From the NCBI GenBank assembly GCA_945641355.1, contig CALZEQ010000005.1:33123-97122 (forward strand): DNA of 64,000 nucleotides. The letters are read 5' to 3'. Below are positions 8,010 to 16,008 of this stretch, piece after piece (within the stretch, counting starts at the first letter, position 1; each line of letters begins with the position of its first letter). A program made the translations under genes and the position numbers. A model generated the notes under the pieces. That model saw nothing but the letters and a program-made list of their open reading frames with translations. It made no database searches and was not told the DNA's origin. The DNA comes from an uncultured Mediterranea sp. Lineage in GTDB: Bacteria; Bacteroidota; Bacteroidia; Bacteroidales; Bacteroidaceae.

Positions 8010-8838
8010 CTTACGGCGGTTCTGTGCCATGCTCTCGGTAGGGATAATCTGTTTCATCGTTGCACCTGGGCTGCAGGCGCAGTGTACAGCCCGCAACGAG
8101 GCCTTTCAGAGCGGCGAGCACGTGATGTACGACCTCTACTTCAACTGGAAGTTTATCTGGAAGAAGGTGGGTCTGGCCAGCCTCACCACCAATGCCACTA
8201 CCTACCGTTCGCAACCGGCCTTCCGCTTCAACCTGCTCTCGGTGGGTAGCAAGAGCAGCGACTTTTTCTTCAAGATGCGCGATACCCTGACGTGCTACGT
8301 CAGCGAACGGCTGGAACCGCTCTACTTCCGAAAGGCAGCCGAAGAGGGCAAGCGCCACACCGTGGACGAAGCCTGGTTCTCGTACGCCGACGGCGTGTCG
8401 CACGTCAAGCAACGCCGCACCTGGTACAGTCCGCAGCGCGAACCGCAAGAGATGGAGTATGAAGACAGCCGCTGCATCTTCGATATGCTCAGCATCCTGG
8501 CGCAGGCTCGCTCGTATGACCCCGCCGACTACAAGGTGGGAGACAAGATTCTATTCCCTATGGCTACAGGGCGTCGCGTAGAAGAGCAGACGCTCATCTA
8601 TCGGGGCAAGGAGAATGTAGAGGCCAACAACGACACCACCTACCGATGCCTGGTCTTCTCGTTTGTGGAGTATAAAAAAGGAAAAGAACGTGAGGTCATC
8701 ACGTTCTTTGTATCCGATGACAAGAATCACTTGCCCATCCGATTGGATATGTACTTGAACTTCGGTGCCGCCAAAGCCTTCCTGAAGAGCGTTCGCGGCA
8801 ACCGCTATCCCATGACCTCTGTGGTCGAGGAAAAGTAA
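7945..8838 (+). CDS. DUF3108 domain exported protein
   Basis: 297 residues from ATG 7945. A hydrophobic signal (LSVGIICFIVAPGLQA) precedes QCTARNEAF, then the DUF3108 fold (FQSGEHVMYDLYFNWKF and later strands rich in Phe/Tyr) runs to the end. The start is uncertain: ATG 7945 gives an unusually long basic n-region written over the Lys-Asn codons of the upstream gene, while ATG 8029 would leave a signal peptide with no positive charge, so 7945 is preferred. DUF3108 proteins are periplasmic; their role is not established. It ends 15 bp from the convergent cysS stop. Confidence 0.85.
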   Translation: MKTRKTKIRTRTRTAAPAAAVSLRRFCAMLSVGIICFIVAPGLQAQCTARNEAFQSGEHVMYDLYFNWKFIWKKVGLASLTTNATTYRSQPAFRFNLLSVGSKSSDFFFKMRDTLTCYVSERLEPLYFRKAAEEGKRHTVDEAWFSYADGVSHVKQRRTWYSPQREPQEMEYEDSRCIFDMLSILAQARSYDPADYKVGDKILFPMATGRRVEEQTLIYRGKENVEANNDTTYRCLVFSFVEYKKGKEREVITFFVSDDKNHLPIRLDMYLNFGAAKAFLKSVRGNRYPMTSVVEEK

Positions 8839-8853
8839 TTTACGCTGCCAGCC

Positions 8854-10329
8854 TTATCGGTTCAGCTTCCACTCGCTGCCGTTCTTGCCGTCCTTGATTT
8901 CAAATCCCAGCGCGGTCAGTTCGTTGCGTATCTTGTCGCTCGTGGCCCAGTCCTTATTGGCCTTGGCCTTGGCGCGTTCCTCCAGCAACATGTCCACTAC
9001 CTTGCCGAAGGCCTCTTCACGCCCCGCGTTCGAGCTGTTGTCCTCCTTCAACCCCAAGATGTCGAAACAGAAAAGGTGGAAGGTATCCTTCAGCACCTGC
9101 AGGTCGTCGACCGCGATGGTATCGTTGCCGGCCAGCAGGTTGTTCACCATCTTGGCACCGTCAAACAGGTGTGCGATGACGATAGGCGAGTTCAAGTCAT
9201 CGTTCATCGCCTCGTAGCACTTTTCACGCAACGGAGCCACCTCCACCGTCGAAGCAGCAGCCGGCACTATCTTCTCCAGCCCGTGGATGGCATCCATCAG
9301 TCTGGCCAATCCCTTCTCAGCCGCCTGCAATGCCTCGTTGCTGAAGTCCACCGTACTGCGATAGTGTGCCTGCAGGATGAAGAAGCGGATGGTCATCGGT
9401 GCGTATGCCTGTGCCAGCTTTGCATGCGATCCGCTGAAGAATTCGTTCAGCGTGATGAAGTTGCCCAGGCTCTTGCCCATCTTCTGTCCCTCAATGGTAA
9501 TCATGTTGTTGTGCATCCAGTAGTGTACCATGTCGTCACCTTGACTGGCCACCGACTGGGCTATTTCGCATTCATGATGCGGGAACACCAGATCCATGCC
9601 TCCGCCGTGGATGTCGAAGTGTGTCCCCAGATACTTGCGCCCCATCGCTGTACATTCGCAGTGCCAGCCGGGGAATCCGTCGCTCCAAGGCGAGGGCCAC
9701 CGCATGATATGTTCAGGCTGTGCCCGCTTCCACAAGGCAAAGTCGGCAGGATTGTGCTTCTCGTCCTGTCCGTCCAGTTCGCGGGTCGTGTTCAGCACAT
9801 CCTCCAGGTTGCGGCCCGAAAGCTTCCCATAGCGATACTTCTGATTGTATTTGTTCACATCAAAGTAGACCGACCCCTTGCTTTCATACGCATATCCGTT
9901 GTCCAAAATCTCCTTCACCAGCTGAATCTGCTCGATGATGTGTCCGCTGGCATGAGGTTCGATGCTGGGCGGCAATACGTTAAGTGCCTCCATTGCCTGA
10001 TGGTAACGATTGGTATAGTACTGGGCCACCTCCATCGGCTCCAGCTGCTCCAGACGTGCCTTCTTGGCAATCTTGTCCTCGCCCTCGTCCGCATCGTGCT
10101 CCAGATGTCCCACATCGGTGATGTTACGCACATAGCGCACCTTGTAGCCCAGATGCTTCAGGTAGCGGAAGAGCAGGTCGAAAGTAATGGCCGGGCGGGC
10201 ATGTCCCAGATGGGGATCGCCATAGACCGTCGGTCCGCATACATACATGCCCACGTGCGGTGCATGCAGCGGTTTGAAAGGTTCTTTCCGCCTATCTAAG
10301 GTGTTGTAGATAATCAGTTGTTGTTCCAT
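8854..10329 (-). CDS. cysS: Cysteinyl-tRNA synthetase
   Basis: 491 residues, class I aminoacyl-tRNA synthetase. The HIGH-type motif HLGH is at residues 40-43 and the KMSKS-type motif is [11 protein letters not shown] near residue 270; zinc ligands are in MYVCGPTVY (Cys31) and WHCECTAMG, with HHECE. The C-terminal DALR-like helical region and the terminal [11 protein letters not shown] are intact. A -7-like TATTTTTG lies at 10361-10368 on the minus strand. Convergent with the DUF3108 gene. Confidence 0.97.
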   Translation of the reverse strand: MEQQLIIYNTLDRRKEPFKPLHAPHVGMYVCGPTVYGDPHLGHARPAITFDLLFRYLKHLGYKVRYVRNITDVGHLEHDADEGEDKIAKKARLEQLEPMEVAQYYTNRYHQAMEALNVLPPSIEPHASGHIIEQIQLVKEILDNGYAYESKGSVYFDVNKYNQKYRYGKLSGRNLEDVLNTTRELDGQDEKHNPADFALWKRAQPEHIMRWPSPWSDGFPGWHCECTAMGRKYLGTHFDIHGGGMDLVFPHHECEIAQSVASQGDDMVHYWMHNNMITIEGQKMGKSLGNFITLNEFFSGSHAKLAQAYAPMTIRFFILQAHYRSTVDFSNEALQAAEKGLARLMDAIHGLEKIVPAAASTVEVAPLREKCYEAMNDDLNSPIVIAHLFDGAKMVNNLLAGNDTIAVDDLQVLKDTFHLFCFDILGLKEDNSSNAGREEAFGKVVDMLLEERAKAKANKDWATSDKIRNELTALGFEIKDGKNGSEWKLNR

Positions 10330-10442
10330 AATACAGTGTTGTTTATTTGTTTAAGTGGTGCAAAAATAAGCATTTATAATGGATTAGATTCTCTCTTCCA
10401 TGCTTTTTCTCAGGTATTCTCCCCCGTTTTGTCCTCTGCAGG

Positions 10443-11255
10443 CTACAGGGCGAACAATTTTTCCACCGCCACAGCCACCCCGTCCTCATCGTTCGTCAGG
10501 GTCACGTAGTCGGCAGCCTTGCGTACCGGTTCCTGCGCATTGGCCATGGCCACTCCCATGCCGGCAAACTCAATCATGCTAAGGTCATTGTATCCGTCAC
10601 CCATACATACCATCTGCTCGCGCGTCAGTCCCAGTTCATCCATCAGCACCGCCAGCGAGCGGGCCTTGTCGATGCCCAGCGGTACCAGCTCCAGAAAGTA
10701 AGGCTCCGAGCGGTAGACACTGATCTGTCCTTGCAGGCGCAACGACAACTCGGCCTCGGTCTCAATCAGCCGTTCCGGATCTCCCACAATCAGGCACTTG
10801 GGCAACGGACGTGGAGCCGCCTCCAGAAAGTCGTCCACCACCCGTATCTCCATCCGGTTAAGGAAGGCCTCCTTCTGCACATAAGGGTCATCGGGACACT
10901 CCGTCAGGATATAGGCATTGTCATACGTCAGTATGGCCTGTCCATAGCGGTTGGCAGTGGCATACAGCACAGGCAGCACATCATCGGGCAACAGGTTCTT
11001 ATAGAGCATCTGTCCGTTGCTCCAGTCTATTATCTCGCCGCCGTTATACGAGAGGATACAGCCGCCGTAGCGTTTCATCTGCAGCTTCTCGGCCAGCGGT
11101 GCAATGCCATACGTGGGACGTCCCGAAGCCAATACCAGCCGTACGCCGGTCTGCTGCAAGCGCAGCAAGGTATCGAGGTTACGGGTTGAAATCTCTTTTT
11201 TCGAGTTGGTCAGCGTGCCGTCCAGATCGAGCACAAGTAGTCGGTATTCTGCCAT
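10443..11255 (-). CDS. Cof-type HAD-superfamily hydrolase
   Basis: 270 residues. Motif I is DLDGTLTNSKK with nucleophile and acid Asp, motif II is in VLASGRPTYG, and motifs III/IV are GIDKARSLAVL and MGDGYNDLSMIEFAGMGVAM. The C2B cap between motifs II and III places it with the Cof/YbjI-type sugar-phosphate or phospholipid-metabolite phosphatases; substrate unknown. The frame extends 19 codons further upstream, but ATG 11255 is chosen because homologues start just before the first strand (MAEYRLLVLDLDG) and the promoter at 11310-11341 leaves a sensible leader. Confidence 0.9.
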   Translation of the reverse strand: MAEYRLLVLDLDGTLTNSKKEISTRNLDTLLRLQQTGVRLVLASGRPTYGIAPLAEKLQMKRYGGCILSYNGGEIIDWSNGQMLYKNLLPDDVLPVLYATANRYGQAILTYDNAYILTECPDDPYVQKEAFLNRMEIRVVDDFLEAAPRPLPKCLIVGDPERLIETEAELSLRLQGQISVYRSEPYFLELVPLGIDKARSLAVLMDELGLTREQMVCMGDGYNDLSMIEFAGMGVAMANAQEPVRKAADYVTLTNDEDGVAVAVEKLFAL

Positions 11256-11309
11256 ACGTATTGTTACTATAATGGATATCCAGCTTTCTGTTCTTTCGCA
11301 AATGGGATG

Positions 11310-11341
11310 CAAACATACGGTTTCTCGTGCACAAATCCAAA
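11310..11341 (-). promoter_or_regulatory. Promoter of the HAD hydrolase gene
   Basis: Minus strand TTTG (11338-11341), 20 bp, TATGTTTG (11310-11317), both boxes perfect. Confidence 0.7.
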
Positions 11342-11429
11342 TGCGGAGCCCTTATTCTCATCCGCTTTCCCCTTTGTATGTACCCTTTATAGAGAACGAA
11401 AAGAAGGCTTTTCTCCTTATCGTGTGCCC

Positions 11430-11527
11430 AAAGTTGTCGCAATCTCCCTTTTTTATTAGATTGCGACACTTTTCAACCTGCAAAGTTGTCGCAATCTCTC
11501 TTTTTTTTCAAGATTGCGACAACTTTG
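11430..11527. repeat. Two adjacent inverted repeats with the core TTGTCGCAATCT
   Basis: Hairpin 1: AAAGTTGTCGCAATCT (11430-11445) faces AGATTGCGACACTTTT (11458-11473). Hairpin 2: CAAAGTTGTCGCAATCT (11481-11497) faces AGATTGCGACAACTTTG (11511-11527), a perfect 17-bp stem. Both loops are T-rich. The two units are near copies of each other, so this is a duplicated palindromic element, possibly a terminator or a dispersed repeat. Confidence 0.7.
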
Positions 11528-11644
11528 AGGCTATCCGTACCCACGGTCACACCCCTTCAACAAGCAGACAAAGGTCCGAAAAGATCAGAAGAGGAACACC
11601 CAAAATTTCTACTCCGTAAAAGCCTGTTTGTCCAATAAAGTTCG

Positions 11645-11652
11645 TATCTTTG
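11645..11652 (+). promoter_or_regulatory. -7 box of the candidate ncRNA promoter
   Basis: TATCTTTG matches TAnnTTTG perfectly. A TTTG at 11627-11630 is closer than the usual 19-21 bp, so the -33 box is weak. Transcription would start near 11656-11660. Confidence 0.5.
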
Positions 11653-11655
11653 CCC

Positions 11656-11935
11656 AAAATAAGGGGAAATCCTTATTTTAAAACATTGTGGATTAAAAAA
11701 CAAGCATTCGCTATTATTTCGCGTTTAGCCAAGAGCCTCGGAAACTCAATTGGAATAAAAAGCACGACAATAATATGTGATGGGTGGCTCGTATTGTATA
11801 GCCCTCTTTCATACCAATAAGCGATGTACACGCAATATTGCGTGATGCAATCTTATGGTATGACCGGGGTTCCATTTCCGAGGCCACCCCGTGCTAAACG
11901 CGAGTAAGAAGGGCATCACGCTTTTCTTTTTGCGT
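11656..11935 (+). ncRNA. Candidate structured non-coding RNA, 6S-like architecture
   Basis: Seen in the sequence: a 5' hairpin AAAATAAGG/CCTTATTTT (11656-11664/11671-11679); a long closing stem CGCGTTTAGC/GCTAAACGCG (11720-11729/11893-11902); a second coaxial stem GCCTCGGAAA/TTTCCGAGGC (11735-11744/11875-11884); a wide central region; and a distal stem CATACC(A)ATAAG/CTTATGGTATG (11810-11821/11852-11862) capped by the palindrome CACGCAATATTGCGTG (11829-11844). A T-rich run follows at about 11930. A closing stem, a central bubble and a terminal rod are the hallmarks of 6S RNA, and a Bacteroidales RNA motif (Bacteroidales-1) has been proposed to be the 6S RNA of this order; identity here is inference. 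It lacks the tRNA-like end of tmRNA and the conserved blocks of RNase P RNA. Ends are approximate. It could instead be a leader of the MBOAT operon starting 54 bp later. Confidence 0.55.
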
Positions 11936-11988
11936 TTGTGGACTGATAGTCGATTGCCTCAACAAAACAATCAAATCAGTTCAACACT

Positions 11989-13416
11989 ATGGTATTCAAC
12001 TCGTTCAGTTTCATTCTTGTTTATCCATTTCTATTTCTACTCTATTATGCCATTCCGGCCAAACGTTCCTTTTGGCGTAATGTGTATCTGTTGCTTGTCA
12101 GCTACTTGCTCTACATGCAGTTCTGCGCAGCATACGCGCTGGTATTGCTGAGTGTGACTCTAATCACTTACCTGTCAGCCAGACGGATAGCGGATTATCA
12201 GAAGAAGCATCGAAACGCCGGCACGCTGTTGAGCATCGGTGTGTGTCTTACACTGCTTCCTCTGCTCACCTTCAAATATTACAACTTCGTCAACGAAAGT
12301 TGCACCCATGTCTTGGATTTATTTCACATACACTTTGCCTTGCCAGGCCTCAACTGGGCGATACCCGTAGGCATCTCCTTCTTCACATTTCAGGCTTTGG
12401 GTTATTTATGGGATGTGTATTATGGGCGTATCCAAGCTGAAAGGAACTTCTGGCACTACGCTCTGTTCATTTCATTCTTCCCCTCCTTGGTATCCGGTCC
12501 CATCAACAAAGCTTCCTCCCTGTTGCCACAAATCGGGCAATCTCGCAAGTCATTCGACTATGAGAAGGCCGTACGAGGCATGAAACTGCTGCTATGGGGT
12601 ATGTTTATGAAAGTTGTTGTGGCAGAACGGGTTACTTTGTATGTAGATACAGTATTCCCTCTGTACGAAAATTATTCAGGCATCACTTGTTTGGTAGCTT
12701 CCCTGCTATATACCGTGCAGATTTATGCCGATTTCGCAGGCTATTCATTAATGGCTATCGGAACGGGGAAGACATTGGGCTTCGACTTGGCTGAGAACTT
12801 TCATCGTCCCTATTTCTCGTACAGCATCACCGATTTCTGGCGCAGATGGCATATCTCCTTATCAACATGGCTGAAGGATTACATATACATTCCTCTTGGC
12901 GGTAGCCGATGCTCAAAAATCAGGAACTATGCCAACATCTTCATCACATTTCTGGTCAGTGGCATCTGGCACGGTGCCAACTGGACCTTTGTGATTTGGG
13001 GCATATGGCATGGTGTCTGCCAGGTGATAGAGAAAATACTGCATCAGCAGCAATGCCCTTATGGAGTCATAGGAAAAGCTGTTAAAATCTGTGTCACCTT
13101 CTTATTGGTAAATTTCGCTTGGATTATCTTCCGAATGCCCACACTTACGGATGCCTTCCGCATGATGAGCAGGATATCCGACACTTCCTCATGGGGTAGC
13201 CTTTACTTGCCGGAAAAGTCAAATACGCTGTTCATCATAGTCTCTGTCGGAGTGTTGATTATCAAGGATGTGACCGATGAGTATTTTCCCACGAAATACC
13301 GACTGTTCGACAACGGCAGTTCCTATGTTAGATGGCTTTCCTACACAGCGATTGTCCTAATGATTCTACTGACCGGTGTTCTGGATGCCGGACAATTTAT
13401 TTATGCCAATTTCTAA
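11989..13416 (+). CDS. MBOAT-family O-acyltransferase (AlgI/DltB type)
   Basis: 475 residues, polytopic inner-membrane protein. MBOAT motifs appear in order: PVGISFFTFQALGYL (126-140), DFWRRWHISLSTWLKDYIY (282-300) and SGIWHGANWTF (324-334) with the presumed catalytic His328; His288 is also conserved. Such proteins pass acyl (usually acetyl) groups across the membrane to extracellular polysaccharide or teichoic-acid-like polymers, working with an SGNH protein. The partner begins 5 bp downstream. The polymer is unknown; no glycosyltransferases are adjacent. Confidence 0.92.
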   Translation: MVFNSFSFILVYPFLFLLYYAIPAKRSFWRNVYLLLVSYLLYMQFCAAYALVLLSVTLITYLSARRIADYQKKHRNAGTLLSIGVCLTLLPLLTFKYYNFVNESCTHVLDLFHIHFALPGLNWAIPVGISFFTFQALGYLWDVYYGRIQAERNFWHYALFISFFPSLVSGPINKASSLLPQIGQSRKSFDYEKAVRGMKLLLWGMFMKVVVAERVTLYVDTVFPLYENYSGITCLVASLLYTVQIYADFAGYSLMAIGTGKTLGFDLAENFHRPYFSYSITDFWRRWHISLSTWLKDYIYIPLGGSRCSKIRNYANIFITFLVSGIWHGANWTFVIWGIWHGVCQVIEKILHQQQCPYGVIGKAVKICVTFLLVNFAWIIFRMPTLTDAFRMMSRISDTSSWGSLYLPEKSNTLFIIVSVGVLIIKDVTDEYFPTKYRLFDNGSSYVRWLSYTAIVLMILLTGVLDAGQFIYANF

Positions 13417-13421
13417 AAGTC

Positions 13422-14333
13422 ATGAAAAAGTTCTTATGTAAAGCGATGTGTCTGTTCGTCTGTATCTGGATAATTGACATACTGGCCGGGCAGATTTTCC
13501 CCTATCTGATATCCAATGCCAAAGGGGGAGATAACAAACGAAACAACTATATCTGTAACCAAACCTGTGAGGACATACTGATATTCGGTTCCTCCAGAGC
13601 CATCCATCACTACAATCCCACGCTTTTTACCGACTCAACAGGAGCAAGCTGCTACAATTGCGGGCAAAATGGGAATGGGATTATCCTCCATTACGGACGT
13701 CTGAAAATGATAGTGGAGAGGTATCATCCCAAATACATCATATACGACATAACACCTGGATTTGACTTGCTGGCAGGAGATGACAATCACAAGTACCTGA
13801 ACTGGCTGAGAGCCTATTATGACAGAAACGGCATAGCTGAAATCTTTGAATCTGTAGATGCAATGGAAAATTATAAAATGATGTCCAATCTCTATCGCTA
13901 CAACTCCAAGTTCGTACAAATCGTCAGCGACAACCTTATACCCATGCAGTCTGTAGGTATCAAGGGATTCCGTCCCTTAAAGGGCAATCTGGACAGCCTG
14001 AAAATCAATCGGCAGAGACAAGAAAGAAAAACAAACCCCAACTACGACCCGCTGAAACTGACATACTTCCAAAAACTGATTGAGATGACCCAGGAAAGCA
14101 GGCTCATTTTTGTCATCTCGCCGATATGGTACGGAATGGATGAAGCCACTTATCGGCCCATCAAAGAGCTGTGCGAAGCGTACCACATACCATTTTATAA
14201 CTTCGCCAACTGCCCCCGATACGTGCATCATGACATCTATTTCAGGGACGGCTCCCACATGAATGCATACGGAGCAGACGAGTTCACGAAAAAACTGCTG
14301 TCAATCATTACTTCAGAACTCACATTACAATAA
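13422..14333 (+). CDS. SGNH-like membrane-anchored acyltransferase partner (AlgJ/AlgX/DltD-like)
   Basis: 303 residues. An N-terminal signal anchor (LCKAMCLFVCIWIIDILAG) places the domain in the periplasm. SGNH blocks are visible: ILIFGSSRA with Ser57/58 (block I), an asparagine-containing NCGQNGNG segment, and the block V Asp-His pair in FRDGSHMNAYG (about D276, H279). The start ATG 13422 lies 5 bp after the MBOAT stop; upstream codons in the same frame overlap the MBOAT gene and are rejected. By analogy with AlgI-AlgJ and DltB-DltD it would take the acyl group from the MBOAT protein and load it on the polymer. Confidence 0.8.
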   Translation: MKKFLCKAMCLFVCIWIIDILAGQIFPYLISNAKGGDNKRNNYICNQTCEDILIFGSSRAIHHYNPTLFTDSTGASCYNCGQNGNGIILHYGRLKMIVERYHPKYIIYDITPGFDLLAGDDNHKYLNWLRAYYDRNGIAEIFESVDAMENYKMMSNLYRYNSKFVQIVSDNLIPMQSVGIKGFRPLKGNLDSLKINRQRQERKTNPNYDPLKLTYFQKLIEMTQESRLIFVISPIWYGMDEATYRPIKELCEAYHIPFYNFANCPRYVHHDIYFRDGSHMNAYGADEFTKKLLSIITSELTLQ

Positions 14334-14497
14334 TAAGAACTCGTTGGCGGAATTTTTATGTCCCTATCTCTGGAAATCAGTATTGGCGAAACTTAATTAA
14401 TTGATGTATTGCTCGGTAAGTCAGTTGTTGGCTCCACTATTTCCTTATCATTCCCTTAGCATCCTGTTCGTTTCCTGTTCCTATAGTAAGGGAAACA

Positions 14498-14582
14498 TAG
14501 GGGTGTACCTGTGGTCCGCCCTGAATGTTGTTCGCGATGATGCCTTGCGTGCGGGTTGGGCAGGCGCACAGGTCTACCCCTA
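14498..14582. repeat. MITE-like dispersed repeat copy with 16-bp inverted ends
   Basis: The ends TAGGGGTGTACCTGTG (14498-14513) and CACAGGTCTACCCCTA (14567-14582) are inverted with two mismatches. The interior GCCCTGAATGTTGTTCGCG recurs with small changes at 59954-59972, so this is a member of a dispersed family. Confidence 0.6.
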
Positions 14583-14736
14583 CAGTGAGGCCGTCGGATA
14601 AGGTGCTTTTCCTATAATTTTTATAAACAATTATTAAAGTTGAACAATTGACCGCGAACGCGAAAAATTGTTTTTGTAATTCGTTGTAAAATCAAATAGT
14701 TAAGATAGGCAACATTCAGTCATATTCTGAATGTGT

Positions 14737-14802
14737 TTCATGATACGACTGAATGTGATTCAGAATACGACTGAATGTATTTCATGATACGACTGAATGT
14801 AG
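14737..14802. repeat. Three 22-bp tandem repeats
   Basis: Units at 14737-14758, 14759-14780 and 14781-14802 share TTCA-GAATACGACTGAATGT with one or two changes each. A fourth, inverted and degenerate copy (CATTCAGTCATATTCTGAATG, 14713-14733) precedes them. No spacers, so not CRISPR. Confidence 0.75.
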
Positions 14803-14947
14803 CACTCTCCTGACCGTATGTTTTCCGCTGTCTATTTGTCCGGATATTTTACATTCTGCAGGCATGGTGCGTCCCCCTGTCAGCAGGTAGGGGCGGAACA
14901 TTTTCCGCCCTCTCCCCGCCGGTAGTACCACTTCAAATTTTAAATTA

Positions 14948-15001
14948 TTAACCCGTTGGCGGAATTAATTTAGTGCGTATTTAATTCTGCCAACGGGTTA
15001 A
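14948..15001. repeat. 54-bp palindrome with 21-bp arms
   Basis: TTAACCCGTTGGCGGAATTA(A) at 14948-14968 and its inverse at 14981-15001 match at 20 of 21 positions around a 12-bp loop. No U-tract follows, so a terminator is less likely than a mobile-element remnant or protein site. Confidence 0.7.
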
Positions 15002-15017
15002 TATAGTCAGATACCTA

Positions 15018-15074
15018 AAATCTGCATCATCTGATTGAAATCTGCATCATTTTCGGCTCAAATGATGCAGATTT
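15018..15074. repeat. Direct plus inverted AAATCTGCATCAT repeat
   Basis: AAATCTGCATCAT occurs at 15018-15030 and 15038-15050; the second copy forms a perfect 15-bp stem with AAATGATGCAGATTT (15060-15074) around a 7-nt loop. Confidence 0.65.
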
Positions 15075-15193
15075 TCCATTATGAGGCAGAAAACTGGAGA
15101 AAAACTTTTCGAGCCTCACCGAAGAATGACACACGTAGGAAGTAACTAATCATACGTCTTCGAAATATGATAGTATAGTTTTTATCGCTAAAA

Positions 15194-15225
15194 GTCGGAA
15201 TTGTTTCCGACAAGCATTAAATTTG
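15194..15225 (+). promoter_or_regulatory. Palindrome and -7 box upstream of the sigma gene
   Basis: GTCGGAA (15194-15200) and TTCCGAC (15205-15211) form a perfect inverted repeat; TAAATTTG (15218-15225) matches the -7 consensus. The palindrome occupies the place of a -33 box, so it could be an operator. The resulting leader would be about 140 nt. Confidence 0.4.
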
Positions 15226-15321
15226 CAGCATTTTAAGAACAAAGATATGGTTGGATTATAGAATTCAGATTGGCGTATGGTTAAGGAACGCTAATGGGAG
15301 GAATTACATTCTTTAATTTTA

Positions 15322-15329
15322 TATTTTTG
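15322..15329 (+). promoter_or_regulatory. Second -7 box upstream of the ECF sigma gene
   Basis: TATTTTTG matches TAnnTTTG, 38 bp before ATG 15368; no clear -33 TTTG. Confidence 0.4.
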
Positions 15330-15367
15330 TATTAAAAACAGATGACTGAATCTAATACCCTTGAGCA

Positions 15368-15940
15368 ATGGATAAAGGACAAAGCACTTTGCTAATGGAT
15401 TTCAACCGTTTTTTTCAGACCTACCAGCGTCGGTTCATCCATTTTGCATATACCTATACACACGATGAAGCGGCAGCGGAAGACATCGTAATGGAGGCGA
15501 TGACGGATTACTGGGAACAAATGGCCGCTCCAAGTCACGTCACCAATGCACCGGCATACGTGCTGACTATGGTAAAGCACAAATGCATCGACTACTTGCG
15601 TCATCTGCAATATCACCAAAAGGTTTCTGATGAAATTACTCAACTGTATACATGGGAGCTCTCGACTCGTCTGAGCACCTTAGAGGAATTCGAGCCCGAG
15701 GAAATCTTCACAAAAGAGATTTTGGAAGTAGTTGAAGGAACCTTGCAGAAGCTGCCGGAACGGACACGGCAAATCTTTCTGATGAGCCGATACGAGAACC
15801 TAAGCCACAAAGAGATAGCTGACAGGCTGGAGATAACGACCAAAGGTGTGGAATTTCACATCGCCAAAGCGACAAAACTGCTGCGTGTGGCCTTGAAAGA
15901 CTACCTACCGACTGCCTTGTTGTATTTTTATATAAATTAA
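15368..15940 (+). CDS. ECF-type RNA polymerase sigma-70 factor (FecI-like)
   Basis: 190 residues. Region 2 runs from about residue 10 to 85 (FNRFFQTYQRRFIHFAYTYT, AEDIVMEAMTDYWEQ, YVLTMVKHKCIDYLRH), and region 4 from about 120 to 180 (LQKLPERTRQIFLMSRYENLSHKEIADRL, then a recognition helix TTKGVEFHIAKATKLLR). Directly followed by a FecR anti-sigma gene and a SusC with STN domain, so it should direct transcription of this polysaccharide utilisation locus when the transporter senses its ligand. Probably held inactive by the FecR protein until then. Confidence 0.93.
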   Translation: MDKGQSTLLMDFNRFFQTYQRRFIHFAYTYTHDEAAAEDIVMEAMTDYWEQMAAPSHVTNAPAYVLTMVKHKCIDYLRHLQYHQKVSDEITQLYTWELSTRLSTLEEFEPEEIFTKEILEVVEGTLQKLPERTRQIFLMSRYENLSHKEIADRLEITTKGVEFHIAKATKLLRVALKDYLPTALLYFYIN

Positions 15941-16008
15941 TCCGATATTTCACTAGGGATACATCCCTTTCATCCGTCTTTTTATTGAATTCATTTAAGA
16001 AGGTGTAT

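Larger units (their letters stand above)
11256..11988. other. 733-bp gene-free gap: promoter, twin hairpins and a structured RNA
   Basis: Holds the minus-strand promoter of the HAD gene, two TTGTCGCAATCT hairpins (11430-11527) and a strongly folded segment (11656-11935) taken as a non-coding RNA. No plausible protein gene: frames here are short and lack start context. Confidence 0.7.
14334..15367. other. 1-kb gene-free gap rich in repeats upstream of the ECF sigma gene
   Basis: No supportable gene. From left to right: a 13-mer CGTTGGCGGAATT (14342-14354) repeated in the palindrome at 14948; a MITE-like repeat (14498-14582); three 22-bp tandem units (14737-14802); a 54-bp palindrome (14948-15001); an ATCTGCATCAT hairpin (15018-15074); and two candidate promoters for the sigma gene (15218 and 15322). 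Confidence 0.7.

Noticed and set aside
9076..10299. A 407-residue open frame antisense to cysS
   Set aside because: Shadow of cysS: no recognisable motifs, His/Val/Arg-rich composition, and cysS has all synthetase motifs.
11656..11935. Retron msr-msd RNA, tmRNA or RNase P RNA
   Set aside because: No reverse transcriptase follows; there is no tRNA-like end or tag frame for tmRNA, and the conserved RNase P blocks are absent.
14401..14601. A 66-codon frame in the gap after the SGNH gene
   Set aside because: It runs through the dispersed repeat at 14498-14582 and has no domain or start context.
14737..14802. Possible CRISPR array
   Set aside because: Only three head-to-tail units with no spacers between them and no cas genes.
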